Below are positions 1 through 12,800 of a stretch of DNA of 64,000 nt, piece after piece. The notes under the pieces are model-generated. The model saw nothing but the letters and a program-made list of their open reading frames with translations. It did no database searches and had not been told where the DNA came from. The stretch is taken from positions 4,364,501-4,428,500 of the forward strand of contig JABWDB010000018.1 in the NCBI GenBank assembly GCA_019614645.1, read 5' to 3'. The position numbers and the translations under genes are program-made. Positions within the stretch are counted from its first letter, which is position 1. Every line of letters begins with the position of its first letter. Origin of the DNA: Stratiolaelaps scimitus (lineage: Eukaryota > Arthropoda > Arachnida > Mesostigmata > Laelapidae).

Positions 1-20
1 CAAACGACTCGGATCTTGGA

Positions 21-37
21 TCTCTCTCTCTCTCTCT
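21..37. repeat. (CT)n microsatellite
   Basis: An uninterrupted CT dinucleotide run lies at the left edge of the window. It is a simple repeat with no gene context. Confidence 0.9.
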
Positions 38-2899
38 TCTTGTCTCCGCTGCACTAACACCGACTTCGCGGCTTTCGATCTCACTCGTGTGAGTTTCTCC
101 TTGCCCCCCTCCGCCGGCACAAGGCTCTTCTTCCCAAGTCTTAACTCTGTCTTCCCGCCTCGCTCCGGCGTCACCCTTCGACTCTCGGCCTGTGGCGGCA
201 ATTGTCGTCGAGCTCAAGCAGATCCGAGACGCCGAAAGCAAACCCGTCCGAGTCCCGGCCCTCCGAGCGATTCCGCTGCCTGGTAGAATTGGGACCCACT
301 ATTAGTAGTACTAGTAGTACTAGTATAGTAGCTTTCTTCGACATCCCAATGCGCAGAAGCCGGGAGGCATGCGGACGCAGGCTAAGCAGAATCGAACGGG
401 AATGGGAAATGGTGAGGATTCGAAGAGCAACTGTCCTCGCTGGCTGGCTCCCACCGGATCCGCTTTTGGTCCGAGGTCAGAGTTACCACTGACACCGGCT
501 GGCCTGCCCCCGGCTCAGTCGCATCATCGGGTTCTGAGCTTCTCCAATTAACCCGCCAAACTACCTGACCCCTTCTGTTCGACTTTCCGAGACCGCTCAG
601 GACGGCCAGCTCGATAACATCGAAGCACAAACAGCAGTCTCTCATTGACTGCGATTTCCCTTTGATTTATAATGGACGGAAAGCGGCCGGGTGTTTCTCG
701 TCATTCCTTGAGTTCCTGTTGCCTCCCCAAAGAGAAAAAAGAATCTACAGACAGAGACGCTCTCAGAAGCGCTCGCCTGGTTATGCCCCGTGACACTTGA
801 CAGTTTCGTTTATTAAGACGGAATTGGACCCCCTGTTGTCGCAGGGCGGTCGGAAACGCAACCTCCTGTTTCTAGGGGCGCCGACTCCGGAGTAACTAAT
901 TGTATACAAGATGACCACTCATCTAGTCCTTTTTCTGTATGATCTGAATTAACACGACGCGAGAGATACGGTGAAAATTGCAGGAGCATATACCCTCGAG
1001 CATATTCGTCAAGGATTTTTAATGAGCTCAAAAGAAGAGTGCTATGATCGATGTCAGAACATAAAACACTGTGCCGTCGAAAATGTCCGTTAGTTCGGAC
1101 TGCTCATCTTTGAATGACGAAGGTAGAAGGTTTATCGAAAGTAAACCTCTAAGATAGTTTACGTTGAAGTAAGAGAGAACCAACCAATCATTTTAATCAA
1201 AGGGTGATAGAAGTCGCATGTCTTCATCGTAACTCCAAGATTCGCTTCCCATATGCTGCAATTGAGTTCTACTTTTACTGATATATCTTTTTGATTTTCT
1301 CCCACGCCATTTCTACCGAAAGCGCTGCAATGGTTCTCGCCTCGAACAGTTGGACACCAAATCCATAATGAAGGCAAGATGCTTGGAGTAATCCTCACTT
1401 ATGGAAGTATCACGTGCGCACTGGTTAATAGACTAGTTGCCAGACACAATGTGAATGGTTCGCAAATGCTTACGTTAGCGGCTGGCCCTCAGCCCTCCTA
1501 CAATCAGAATTTGTCGGGACATATCCATATGGAATTACTAAGAGAATTGTCACGAAGAAAAATCCTCATCTCATTAGGGCCACGGCAGGATCCAAACATG
1601 CGTATTGATCCAGTCTATTGATCTAAGCTGTATACCTACGTGCTAGCGACACTATACACCATCATGGGGGGATCCATTATTTTAATTTATATGGCATACA
1701 TTTTGAGTTCGTTTAGTGCACTCAAGTTCTTAAGTTCTATACTTACTGGTAGGAACTACCAACTTGGACCCGTTAGGGCAGGAACTCAGGCCCGCCCGAC
1801 TCCATTCATTCATCGTGCTGATAACCTCGGCAAATCATTGCCTAGTTAAACGTCAAATGACAACCGTTCTAGCCTAAAAGACACCGCTTTTGAATCCTCA
1901 GCAGCTTTCTCTAGTCTATAGCGCAGGGACAACTCCAAAAATAGTTTATTTAAAACCGACTTATGGGATAGCATAATTAGAGGCGGATGTCAGGCGGCCC
2001 GGGAACGGACTTCGCCCACTTTCAGAGGCCACCTCTACCCGATCATGTACGCCCTCTGAGTGGTCAAAATCTCCTAGAAACCCGAGCGGACAACACACTT
2101 TGCACGAATCCCCCTCTTATCTTCGCCGCGTCGACGTGTCCCGCATTACATCACGCTTCAGCTGAGCGCAACGTCACAACTGGCGGCAGTGCCTAATCGC
2201 GCGAGGTGGCCTTTAATTCCGTCGCAATTTGACGAAGTCTATGAGGTCTGGCCCACGCGCCACCCTGCTGAGAGCACGATGTGAAATTCGGCAAAGTCGT
2301 CAGTACGACGTTCACTTTCATGGCACCACTACTGCCGACGGGACCCACTCAATATGAATGATGACGTATCATGCTATTCAATTGGCTTGCCAATGCGATA
2401 ACAATACGGGGCCTTTTAGCATTGTGCAAGTTGGGGGCTGGCACTGTAACGCAGCGCCAGCGAGCCAGTGAACTATGCGGTTCGTCCGTACATGACAGGT
2501 TGCCGAAGTGCGATCGAAATGTCAGATATGATTTAGTGGGATTCGTGGTAAGAGGATTTCGCGCTTAAAACAAGGTGCCTACACCAAGAGCCGATTGGGA
2601 GGTCGCACACTGTGGTTCGCACGAAAAGGGAGCCATAATGTCCTACGGTATCTAACCATGTCCTACGCTTCCCCATCCGGCGCGGCCATTCTTTCCGCAG
2701 CTAACGTTGACTCCCTCTACTGCGAGGCTCTTCTCCATTCGAGCCGCTCTGAGAGACACGTTCTGCATTCTAATCACACGGCCGTGTGTACACTACTCTA
2801 CGCGGTGGTGTCCAGTGCTGCCGTGTCCGGGGTCCACGGCTCGGAGTTTCGAGATGTGGTGCTCGGCGAATCACCGACTAGTATGGTCGCGTAACCCAA
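38..2899. other. Stretch with no supportable gene
   Basis: Both strands hold only short open frames of mixed composition, none with a convincing start, splice sites or protein-like sequence. The first 700 bases are GC-richer and pyrimidine-rich, while 900-1900 is AT-richer. I see no repeats beyond short runs and no RNA gene. Confidence 0.5.
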
Positions 2900-3007
2900 A
2901 TGGCCGGGACGGTAGACCCTTTCACGGGTCAGCCTGTTGCTGTCGCCGCTGCTGCGGCTGCTGTTGCATTTGTCGAACCTGACGATAAAATGGTGCAGGA
3001 TATCTAA
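2900..3007 (+). CDS. Candidate small or terminal coding exon, Ala-rich, unknown
   Basis: This short frame runs from an ATG at 2900 to TAA at 3005-3007 and encodes 35 residues. It reads MAGTVDPFTGQ, then an alanine/valine-rich stretch, then FVEPDDKMVQDI at the carboxyl end. An in-frame TAG at 2879-2881 lies upstream. A CAG after a pyrimidine patch at about 2926 could be a splice acceptor, which would make this the last exon of a longer gene. An ATTAAA motif near 3088 lies in the following AT-rich DNA and could serve as a polyadenylation signal. The sequence looks protein-like because an acidic, amphipathic end follows the Ala tract. However, GCT/GCC repeats can also produce such frames by chance. 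No family is recognised. Confidence 0.25.
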   Translation: MAGTVDPFTGQPVAVAAAAAAVAFVEPDDKMVQDI

Positions 3008-3138
3008 GGTTATTTATCTCATCTATGATGTCGTGGTATATTATACGTATATTCAGTGTTGATACTAGGTGTCGGTTTATTTCTTTATTAAAGAAAGTGC
3101 AATGTCTTCAATGATTAAGTTCTCTTACATTACACAAC

Positions 3139-3720
3139 TTGTTGTTAATTGATGTTGCCCAGCTTGCTGTTGTCGAAACGTTACCTTCTATTTGTCGTTA
3201 CCCCTCTGTCACTGTAACTTACATCAATTACTTTTTAAATATCGCACAATCGGTCGAAGGCGAGCTAATCTGTTTCAGCAAATTGGACGCAAGCAACATG
3301 TGCGCTGATGTGATTCTCGATGTTTAGCGGAATGATGCACAGACAAATACGGAGGCTCGAAATCGTATTGTTCCTGGGATCAAATTGTCGTTATAAATAC
3401 GGGTGTTGCAAAAGCGTAACTTCGAAGGCCAGCCGCAAGTTGAATCTGAGTGTGTGGTATCGTCTGGTGCACATTGGTACCACGGACCGCCATCTTATCT
3501 CCACATTCGCGCATCTCGTCGCTCATCGGCCAGTTTTTCTTGTCAGTGTCACCCGGTCGTGTGTTGAGTGAGGAGCTCCTGTCGCTGAGAGGGCACCAGT
3601 CGCGTGTCCCTACCGCAACGACCTCCGCCGGCTGAGTTGCTGGCGATCGAGTTCGCGATTCGTAAATAAAGCGTGAAGATCTGATGTGAACCGTAGCGAT
3701 CGTGTTTTCCGTTAGCCCAC
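3139..3720 (+). other. Possible gene 3' end or LTR-like segment
   Basis: A frame running to TAG at 3325-3327 ends in a plausible peptide (SKLDASNMCADVILDV), with a possible acceptor CAG at 3160-3162. It is followed by a pyrimidine- and CG-rich stretch and an AATAAA at 3664-3669. Together these could be the end of a gene. The order of a TCTCGTCGCTCATCGG-type stretch, then AATAAAG, then a terminal ACATCA also resembles the R-U5 part of an LTR. I see no second copy, primer-binding site or polymerase frame, so neither reading is established. Confidence 0.2.
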
Positions 3721-6000
3721 CCTTACATCAGCTATCTGGCAGGGTAGCGCGGTATCGTCGACCCGACTGTAGCTTGTTTTGCTTCGTAAACGGTCTAGAC
3801 AGCGTCTAGACAACTCATGGGCTCTTAGCGAAGGATCGATGGTAAATCGACACCTCTCGTCGAGTTGATCAGCAACAACGGGCACGATCTGTAAGCGTTG
3901 TCAACACGAGCATACGAACGTGGACAAGAGACGAAGTAATTGTGCATCGCGTTCCAACGAATAGATAGATCGTTCTATATTGCGGCTGTTCCCTAGACGA
4001 AATAGTCAAATCTCTAGCTTCACTCGCATAGGGCTCGCGAATTGAATTTTCGCCTGTGGTACCATCAACCAGTGGAGTAACGAGAGATATACGCCAAATG
4101 CGGTGAATTCGGGCCGCATTCTTAGATGGCCTCAAGTCTGCTTTCCGGCAATATTTGCTAGAGACGTTGAGATCATTCATATGGCCGTGATTGAATTGTC
4201 GACAGAACTGGGTATTCTCGTTCCACGTTCATATGGAACACAGCACACGACGACACGATAAGAATGAAGAGCTTTCACATGGGCCGGGTAGTGTCGGCCA
4301 GCTAGCGGGTTACATTTTTGTTCTTGGTGTGAGTTTTTCTTGTAAGTGACTATATAACCTCTCATCGCTGACACCCCTGATAAAGTGGGGTATTGCTTTG
4401 CAGTGGTGGGGGGGGGGGGGGCAGGTAATGACATACGAAATCTTACATTGGGATAGTTCAGCGCAGAGAACGCCTCATCGTTTATTTTTACGATCTTTTT
4501 TAAAGTCTAAACGATGAAAAAATCTACAGATTCACTTTACACTGGTCATCGTTAGAATACAGACAGAATACGCGAGATGGCGTCCTAGCGCGTGGAATAC
4601 GTATTCAGGCCGTCGAGTTAGGAGAAACAGAAAGTAGGCTTTAACATGACGGCGGGTCCAGATTTGAGTTGACACTAAAATTCCGATTTAAAGTTGGATC
4701 GCTCTCAGGAGACTGCGCTCACAGGCCGCTGGCATGGCTGCCGAATGCCGACGCTGGGTCGCCTCTCAAATGAACGAATGGCATAATGGCAACGTGAAGA
4801 ATACAGCTGGAACGCCAGTATCAGGCTATGCTCTGCCAAGGCTGGACCTTAAAGCGGGCTAGACCCCCTTGCCGCCTGAACTATTCTCCGTTACAACTCC
4901 CCTCTGCAAAAGCCCCTCGGAAAAGCAAGTGACTGACTGCCAGCATCCCCCTGAACGAGTTCGGAGCCGCCCTGCATCTGCCCGTTCCGACACTGCTTTT
5001 CTACCCGCTCGACCCTGCTCCTGTTGATATCTTTGAAACGCCCAAATGGACAGCGAAAGGGAGCAATGACAGCGTCGACGATGACCCTGAGGGGGACATC
5101 AGCGAACTTTGGGCCGCTTAACACGAGGAGAACTCAAATCTAATTTCAGAGTCGGGCATCGGGAACGACGGTGGGCGGTCAACAAAGAATATAGCCAGAC
5201 GGGTTTACGACTTAGGCGTCACCTAGGCTCTTAAAAACCCATGAGGTCAGGGACATACTCTGTAGAATCGAGATGCGACAAAGTTCGGCGGTCTCAGAAT
5301 GACAACTGTCCACTAAGTATGTATGAGTGCTTCCGCGTGATTGAAACAGGCTTATAGGCTCCTGCATTGTTGTGTTTTCATTTGTTTCCACTTCAAGTGT
5401 GCTACGCTTCCTGCGTATCTTTCAGTTAGGATCGTCGGGTTTGTCCATGCGGTTGTTGTCATGAGGGTGAATATTGGATGTGATTGAGAGCCGGCTTGCA
5501 ATAGGTAGGGTAGAATAGACATTTTGCGCCAGCACACCTCAACAGGTGGTTTAAATCAAGTGGGGAGAACGCGGTTAGACGAGTCAGGTAGAGTTAGAGG
5601 GATTACAGGGTCGGAGATAGCATTTACACGGTTCGGCTCCATAGAAGAATAACCAAAAACTGACCTCGAAAGCGGCCGTTATCACCCCCATTGACGGTTT
5701 TTGTTGATTGGAATTGAGCAGGCAGGAATCAAGTTAGATCATATCTGACTCGATAATATCGCTGGCGCTAAGCAATATCAGCCTCGGGGTCCGGCCTTCG
5801 GCCGCACTTCTTTACAAATGTGTCGAAGTTGTCCTGTGTATAATGTACGAAAAAAAGTGCGCTGTTCATAGCCGCGGTATCGGCGAATAGATTGAGTAGC
5901 CACCGTTCCTCAGTGGGTTTATTTCTCGTTTTATACAGTTGCAACCCATAGTTTGCCTGCGTAGCCCGTACAGCTAGACTACACAGGGTAGTGTGCATAG
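3721..6000. other. Stretch with no supportable gene
   Basis: Only short, unconvincing open frames occur on either strand. The one notable element is a poly-G tract at about 4407-4421. A small GGCC-TTC-GGCC hairpin lies near 5792. Confidence 0.5.
4407..4421 (+). repeat. Poly-G tract
   Basis: A run of about 14 guanines (broken once near its start) lies between TTTGCAGTGGT and CAGG. Similar homopolymer G or C runs occur at about 7827, 14437, 21571 and 39728, mostly in otherwise featureless DNA. Confidence 0.85.
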
Positions 6001-7960
6001 CCGGAATAGATGAGGCACTCAGCGAACTACGAGGTTCGCCTCAAGCAAAGCACACCAAATATACTAGAGCCACATCGACCAACCACCGAGGGCTGTACAC
6101 AGCAGCGGACGCGCTGGCAGCCGCCACTGCTGCGGGGGTCGAGGCCAAATGGAATTTTTGATCTCGTACGAATCTGCGTTCTTACTCGCGCCGTGAGCTC
6201 GGCCCTCGGCGAGCGCTTTGAATCCGAGGGGACGACGACGAACAAAAGGGAGAACAAGCGGGCCACGATAAACGTTAGCTAAATAAAAGGCAGAGGGGGC
6301 GCGAGTATCCGGTGAGCTACCGAAGGCCAGGACATGGCTGCGACCTCTGCGGCAAGTGTGCCACAAGCCAGAGAGAACAGCCGATATCGGGGCACAATGC
6401 AATAGACAGATAAAGACATAGAAAGATACGTCGGCAAATGAGGGAGCGAGATAAAGAGAGGTATATGGAGTTAGAGTTCACGCGGGTAAGGAAGGAAAAG
6501 AAGAACGCAAATGTTCGGAATATGTCTAAGTAGGTGAGCTGGCATCGAAGAGGGGTGGTCGTAGTCCCGTGCTTGGAGCTCATGACCGGGAGCTCCTACA
6601 GCTGGATGGGTGAACAATCAGAACACGGAAGCGATCGTGGGCCAAACCAACATCTTCCCTCTTCTCTGATTTCCCTCTCATTTCAAGCGTGAGGGCCAAT
6701 AAGGCGAAAACTCGAGATACAGACAGAAACAGTGAGAGAGAGAGAGAGAGACCCGGAAGGCTTTCAGCGGAAGAAATGTTTTTCGCGGAGAAGTGCCACA
6801 GACATCGTGGGTTCGGGTGGCATTGGAAAACATGTAGCTGGCTAGGGCAACGACGTCTGGGTAGATCCCGCGAGTGGCAAGGCGTTGAAAGAGAGGTGGC
6901 CTATTGAGGGAGACGGGGTTTGCAGGGGAGGTCAGACGAGAGGGAAGAGTCAAGATGATAGCGAACGATAGGGACAACGGCAACGATGCTGATGATGACG
7001 TTGGTGCTGCTGCTGCTGCTAGTGACGTCGACGGAGCGAGTGGGGCAGCCAAGCGAGGCAAGTCAGCGCAAATACAGGGCGTGGCAACCAACTACGAATC
7101 GCCGCGGCCGGCGCTGCCACAGCCGCCGCCGCCACCACCTCCAGCGACGCGGCTCTGACGCCGCCACGGCTGATGATGGCTGGCTTGCTGGCTGAATCGG
7201 GCACTAGCGGGCAATGGCTTCCTTCTCCCGACCTTCTTTGTATTCCCCTTCCGTTTGCCATAGATATCGCAGGCAGGAGCGAAGCAGCACTAGCAGCAGC
7301 GGCGGCAGCTGCTGCTGCTGCTGCAGCAAGACTATCGTCGGGACTTTCAAAAGGTTCTTTTCTATCTCTCCACTCACCTCGTATCTTCCTCATGACCGCT
7401 CGGCCCGCAAATCAGCCCTACATCGGCGGTCACCCCCCGCCCCCGCCCCCGCTAGCCCCGATCACAAAAGCGTTTGTCGTCACCACCTCCGTCTATAGAC
7501 GACTAGCGCTATCCTCGTTCTTATCTCTTTGAGCCTCGTGCTATGCTTGAGGGCGGATAGCAAGGGATTTCTCCCCACCGCAGGCTAGCCTGCTCGGCCT
7601 GCTCGAACCGAAGGTATCGTGGCCGGCCTGGCCTCTCCTGTCCTGCGGCTTCTTCGTTCGCCTGAGTCTCGCTAGTCGCTCGCTGTTTTTCTGCCTCCGG
7701 AGAATTCGAGCAGGTATAATTGAAGGAAAAAAAAAAACCGAGAAGAATGAGAAGGACAGGCCAACTTGGACCATCTCCATAAAGGACGGTATGAACAGCA
7801 GTGGGCGTTACTCGTATTGGATACCCCCCCCCCCGTACCGCGATCCTCAACATGTCCCCGGATTTCTCATACACCCCTAAGAGTGTGTGCGTATGTGTGT
7901 CTGTTCGCCGCGTATTCGATTTCCCTTACGCCTCGTCGCACGCAGAACGACTGAGGGAAT
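6001..7960. other. GC-rich triplet-repeat block, no assigned gene
   Basis: This CG-rich block contains a (GA)n run at 6732-6751, GCT/GCC/GCG triplets around 7008-7020 and 7105-7150, a GCA/GCT tract at 7290-7327, and a C-run at 7827. Several overlapping frames on both strands are open for 70-140 codons. They translate to poly-Ala, poly-Cys or poly-Leu depending on the frame, so they probably reflect composition rather than coding. The block resembles a 5' regulatory or untranslated region, but no start codon or exon can be fixed. Confidence 0.4.
6732..6751 (+). repeat. (GA)n microsatellite
   Basis: About ten GA dinucleotides lie in purine-rich DNA at the left side of a GC-rich block. Confidence 0.9.
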
Positions 7961-8259
7961 GAGGCGTTGGAGAGGTTCCACTCCAGTCCGGTCAGCTTCA
8001 CGATGGTGGTCAAGTGTTCAATTCACACAAGCTGTATTCAGCAGAGAAAGGATGCAGGGTCGGCGCAAAAGACATGACGGGACATTATTAAAAGGCTTGA
8101 CACACTTGTTCAACGTGGCCATTGCAGCCCACGGAAAACGTTGACAAGGTTGTAAAAACCTAGAGATGATTGGCGACATATCGCTCAGAGCTACATTAGC
8201 TGAGGTTATGGATATGTAAAAATGGCTTAACAGGAAATTTATGGGAGTGTACACGTGTA

Positions 8260-8281
8260 TTATATATATATATATATATAT
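8260..8281. repeat. (AT)n microsatellite
   Basis: A perfect TA run of about 22 bases. It is one of many (AT)n tracts in this window. Confidence 0.95.
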
Positions 8282-8569
8282 GCATCTTGCTTTTTTTTAG
8301 CAGAGCGAGTTTTGAAACGAACCACGTTTAATAGAAGACAGGTATACACTATGGAGACGAGTTTATGAGTTCTAAATGGGACTCAAACTGCTTTTCGAGC
8401 TGACCCTCAGCTGTTCTTCTATCCGACAGACCTCAGCTCTTAACCTTTTAGGCATTACTATGAGGACCTGTCGGGGCCACCTTTGCTTATTCTCTTCCAT
8501 AGTCGTACCTGGCAAGAATCCTCAGATAAAGAAAGATGATAAAGAACTCCAAAGATTCTCCGTGTCTGA

Positions 8570-8630
8570 CAGGATTTGAACCCAACCGCACACGTCCCCC
8601 CGGGCCAGCAGTCCTAAATGGGACTAGACT
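8570..8630 (-). other. Degenerate tRNA-like segment with B-box
   Basis: On the - strand, a polymerase III B-box-like GGGTTCAAATCC (8583-8572) follows a perfect 5-bp stem AGTCC/GGACT enclosing six bases (8625-8610) that resembles an anticodon arm. No clear A-box, D-arm or seven-pair acceptor stem can be drawn, and the T-stem pairs poorly. It is best read as a decayed tRNA or tRNA-derived fragment, not a functional tRNA gene. Confidence 0.2.
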
Positions 8631-8639
8631 AGAATGAGG

Positions 8640-11600
8640 TCACCGTTACTTTCGCCCGTGCACAATCTCTATCTGCCTGTGTACACATTTCATCGTGGTC
8701 TGCTCTATCGTTGTTTGCAGCGAAATCAGCCACCGCCGTCAACAAAAACGGCAGAACGCAACCGCTCCCGCCGTTCAACCCCTAGGTGAGGTTAGAGCAT
8801 CCGCAAAGGAGCAGTGTCGATGCAAAACCACATGAGACGCATCGACACAACGCTCCGCATCTCTGTAAACAGAGGCAACACCGTTGACCACCGCATTCCT
8901 ATCTCCCGGGAAACACCCTTCGGGGCAACGCTGGCTGAAGTTTCCCTGCAAAACCTGCCATAGAAACGTAACATTGACCTGAGTGAAACTCTCTGAACGG
9001 CATAGACTCGTGTGAGAATGTCTCATATCTCGGGTCGATCCACCAGCTGGTGCTATATTACATAAATCTGTATATGTGGTAAGGTTGCATCAGATGTTGT
9101 ATATAGAACTTATTGTGCATATAACATAGGCACGGACTAGGTTTTCTATCTTTATGCATCCCTTTGTTTGCGTTTGTCCATACTTGTGAGGTAAAGAGGT
9201 CGAGTGAAGGCGCGGCCACAAATCTGCTGGGTTTTTTCTAACAAACAGTTGAAATCGGTACTTCTTGAAACTGATGTAGGTCATGCGTGAAGCTAGCCCT
9301 AAGCATAACGGAATAACCGTCCTGTGGAGCTCCAAAGTCTAGAATTGTATAGATACATGTCAGACTTCTTATCTAGGAAATATAGCAGACAGAACGAATG
9401 TGGTGCACCAAAGCGTACGCTGGAGTTCGGACTCGATCGAGCAGTTTATTCCAGACTTCGACCTTGTCACACCCTAGTAGCGTATATCTGTAGTAGTCAA
9501 CGTCTGTCGCTTGCACACATTACGAGCACGTTATCCCTCGTAAATCAATGAAGCCGCGAACCGTTTATACTTCACAATGGCATAACGTGCGAGTCAGGCA
9601 AAAAGTTGGTTCAGTAAAATGTTTTTAGAAGTCCAGATCGAATCAGTCCTGTGGATTCCCTAAAGAATACACTTTAAGTTCAACCACACCGAATTTTTCA
9701 ATTAACTTTTACGGTGCTTATGCCGCCTTGGCAACACGATTTGGTTGACCCATATGGGTACTGAACAAAGTAAGAAAAAAAAACAAGTCATATTGATGTG
9801 TTATTTCCAAGAAACGGACTTGACGTGCAATAGCGCCATGACATAGATTATAGTTCACATGATGCCGCTAATAACGAAGCTATCAGTGGCAACAGATCGT
9901 GATGTACATTGATCATGAATTGCATGCTGACTTCGCCCGACCCGTATGCAAGCTGACCTTCCCACAAGTGAGCACATTTGGCGTACTTGTAAAGGCAATA
10001 GACGCCCATGGTCAATAGCTATATTTCAGTCCTGTCCCGGTAGATGGCAGGCCTGTCACGGGGGCCTCCTCCTTCACCAGTCTCTCCCCGCGCATTCCCG
10101 CTCCGGGCCGGGGATTAGGTGACCGAGCGTTCCCGTGCAGGACCCCAACATGGAAGCCACAGTAGTCACAGGAGACTAAGGCACCCGGCTATAGAACACT
10201 AGCCGGAGCAGTACACACCTTCCCCAGAGATCGAAGTAATACCAAGCGTGCCGACTCTGGGGAAGAGATACACTCTCAGCGGTAATCGTGCGTTTAAAAA
10301 AAATTTCCTCCTCTAAAAAAAAAAAAGTCCTGTCCCAATGTGCGCCACAGCGTACCGGCACTGCGGGCGATACCGGATACTGCTCGGTTTGAACTTGTGT
10401 AATTTCATTATTCAATTACCTTGCGGGCACTAGTCGCGCCGCTTTATTACGCTAGATAGTTGTTATCCGCTGCAAATATTCCTTACGGCTCCCCCAAAAC
10501 TTGCCCTCCCATTACTTGATGGGAGGCCGCCATTGATGTCGTGGTCTCATTATCTTACTTGTTACTGCATGGTCCTATGCTTCATGCATGGATTTGATTT
10601 CGTTGTTCGAGTGATGCCATGACCTAAACCTTCGCTTACTCAATCACCCTAAATAAAAGTACACCAATACCTTGTTCCAATCACCCCGTTGTCACAGCTA
10701 CCCCTTTCACCTGTATCAACGATTCTGTCATGACAATGCAATTAATAAACCTGTTGCCTTATAACCTTTAATCTGTTACTCTAGTGAAGTTACTCAGACA
10801 CCGTACGTGGCTCTATGGCAGAATGAACGGCAAATCGATCCATTTCGAGAATCCAATGTGGTTACTGTCATTGAGCGCAAAACAGCGAGTCTGCAACTCT
10901 TGCATTTGAATAACTAACCGTGCTCAGAGGTTGTCGAAACGGCGACCAGATAGAAAATGAACTTTTCATCAGCTGAAAACATTTTGCGGGAATTTTTATT
11001 TTTATACTTTTTATACATTTTTCCGATTTTGTCATTTTCGACATCGTGGGGACACACAAACAATCCTCGCGTGCCTTTGAATATATATATATATATATAT
11101 ATATATTGGAAACCGTTTTGGGCGGAGATTGACCAACTTGGATTTGACAGGCGGACGCCCAGAGGTTGAGTAATAGGTAGATACATTGATATACTGCTGC
11201 TACGTAAAGTTAGAGAGGGTCACAGTAGTACTCAACTCAGGATGTGACTCTCGTACCGTCCACAATAGCCATCCCATATTCTAAAGCAGCGCATAATTTG
11301 CACGTATAGGTACGGACGATGTCGAAAAGATCCCTATCGATTTTAACAATTTTTCATCTGCAGGCTCCGGTTGGCGAAAAAACAATTCGATGATAAGGAC
11401 TCTCCTGGAAATATCCTATTCATGTATAATGTGTATATATATATACATACATATCAAAATGTCCTTATGTGTTTGTCGAATATGTCGGAAAGGCCTCTAA
11501 TGAGTTTTGTTTCCAGTATAACGAAAACTGCACTGGAAATTCGATTAAGAGAAAATCGTAGATTTGTGCGTTTTGATCCGCCATAGTCTCTAACACAGCA

Positions 11601-12150
11601 AAGATGGTGGCAAATCTTTGAAAAATGTCTATTCAAAAGTTACGCAGTTCTTCTAACGCCACGGGGGCAGTGCACGATTTGGTCGAGCATATCGCATTTA
11701 GGTGTAGTTCTGCCTTGAAGTCACGCGACAAACATAATTCTTACTTGACGGAATAACCCCTACAACACGGGATAGCTGTCGCAACAGCGATGACTAGAAC
11801 AGCGTATTACACTAATTCAATCAAGTCAATTGGCTGACTGTGGCTCGATCGGCGATTTACTGGAACAAAAGCGGCGAATGATGGCAACGAAATAACGGCA
11901 ATAAGACGACGGGATGACGAGAACAGCACAGTGGATTAACTAACATCGGGTGATCGGAGAATTACGAACGAGATAATCGCTATTAGACAACAATACGTTC
12001 AATGGAGTAACGGAGTTCGCTTAATAGGACTGTAGTATGGGACGATAAACTTGTACGAGTTCCCAATCGAGCATCGACCGGAGTGTCTGTATGATCGTGT
12101 TGAAACATGAAACGAAATCAAGGGTACCGTTCAAACCGTTACAAATCTGC
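8640..12150. other. AT-richer stretch with no supportable gene
   Basis: Apart from an (AT)n tract at 11081-11106 and short A/T homopolymers, nothing definite is visible. A frame ending at 11584-11586 finishes in a protein-like peptide (MSERPLMSFVSSITKTALE and on) but has no supporting splice signal. Confidence 0.45.
11081..11106. repeat. (AT)n microsatellite
   Basis: A perfect AT run of about 26 bases. Confidence 0.95.
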
Positions 12151-12158
12151 TCATCGAC

Positions 12159-12800
12159 TCACGTGTGCTGAAGTTTGTTAGCATACAGGTCAGGTGGTGT
12201 CCGAACACTCGGCCCTACCGGTTCGATTATAGTCCTTCTAATAGCAAGCATCATAAGAATCAACCAGATGTCTGCATCCCGATAAGGCCGGTCGCTAAGG
12301 CGATCCGGTTGCTCTCGTAGAGTGATCCGATCGTGGCCCGAGGAGCGCTTTACGCTGGCCAGTTTCACGGACGAGGTGGGAGAGGCATCTCCGATAGCTG
12401 AGTAGACATCGACTCCATTGTTCTGCTCCTGTATGGATGGGTGGATGGGCGGGGGCGTTGAGTGACTCTTCGTCGGCTGAGCGAAGAGCGCACGCCACAA
12501 CCACGACACCCCCCGCTCCCCGCAGAAAGAAGAACAAACTCCGATGGTATAGCATATGGGGCTCGGGATGACTAGCCGCGGTACACCTGACGATGATCGG
12601 GGTAGAGGGACCTCTGGCGGGGAAGTGAGTATCCAAAGGACATCGCCTACCTCACAATCATCCAATGATAGAGCGGGCACGGGAGGGCATAAAGAAAGAA
12701 AACCATGCCGACGCCGCCTCACAAGGAGCTCTTCTTCTGCCGATGACAGTGCAGTATAGCATAGTGTCGCTTCGTTCACAAAGCGCCGATTGAACAACAT
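12159..12800. other. Competing long open frames on both strands, unresolved
   Basis: The - strand is open for 213 codons from an ATG at 12800 to a stop at 12159. The + strand carries a 67-codon frame (ATG 12556 to TAG 12757-12759) rich in Ser, Arg and Asp that ends ADDSAV, which resembles a C-terminal PDZ ligand. They overlap, so at most one is likely to be coding. A - strand frame of this length is roughly what chance would allow in 64 kb. No splice sites or recognised domain settle the matter. Confidence 0.2.

Noticed and set aside
3560..3740. LTR-like order of CT/CG-rich sequence, AATAAA and terminal ACA.
   Set aside because: There is no second LTR, primer-binding site, polypurine tract or internal coding region in the window. 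Kept only as a weak alternative in the feature list.
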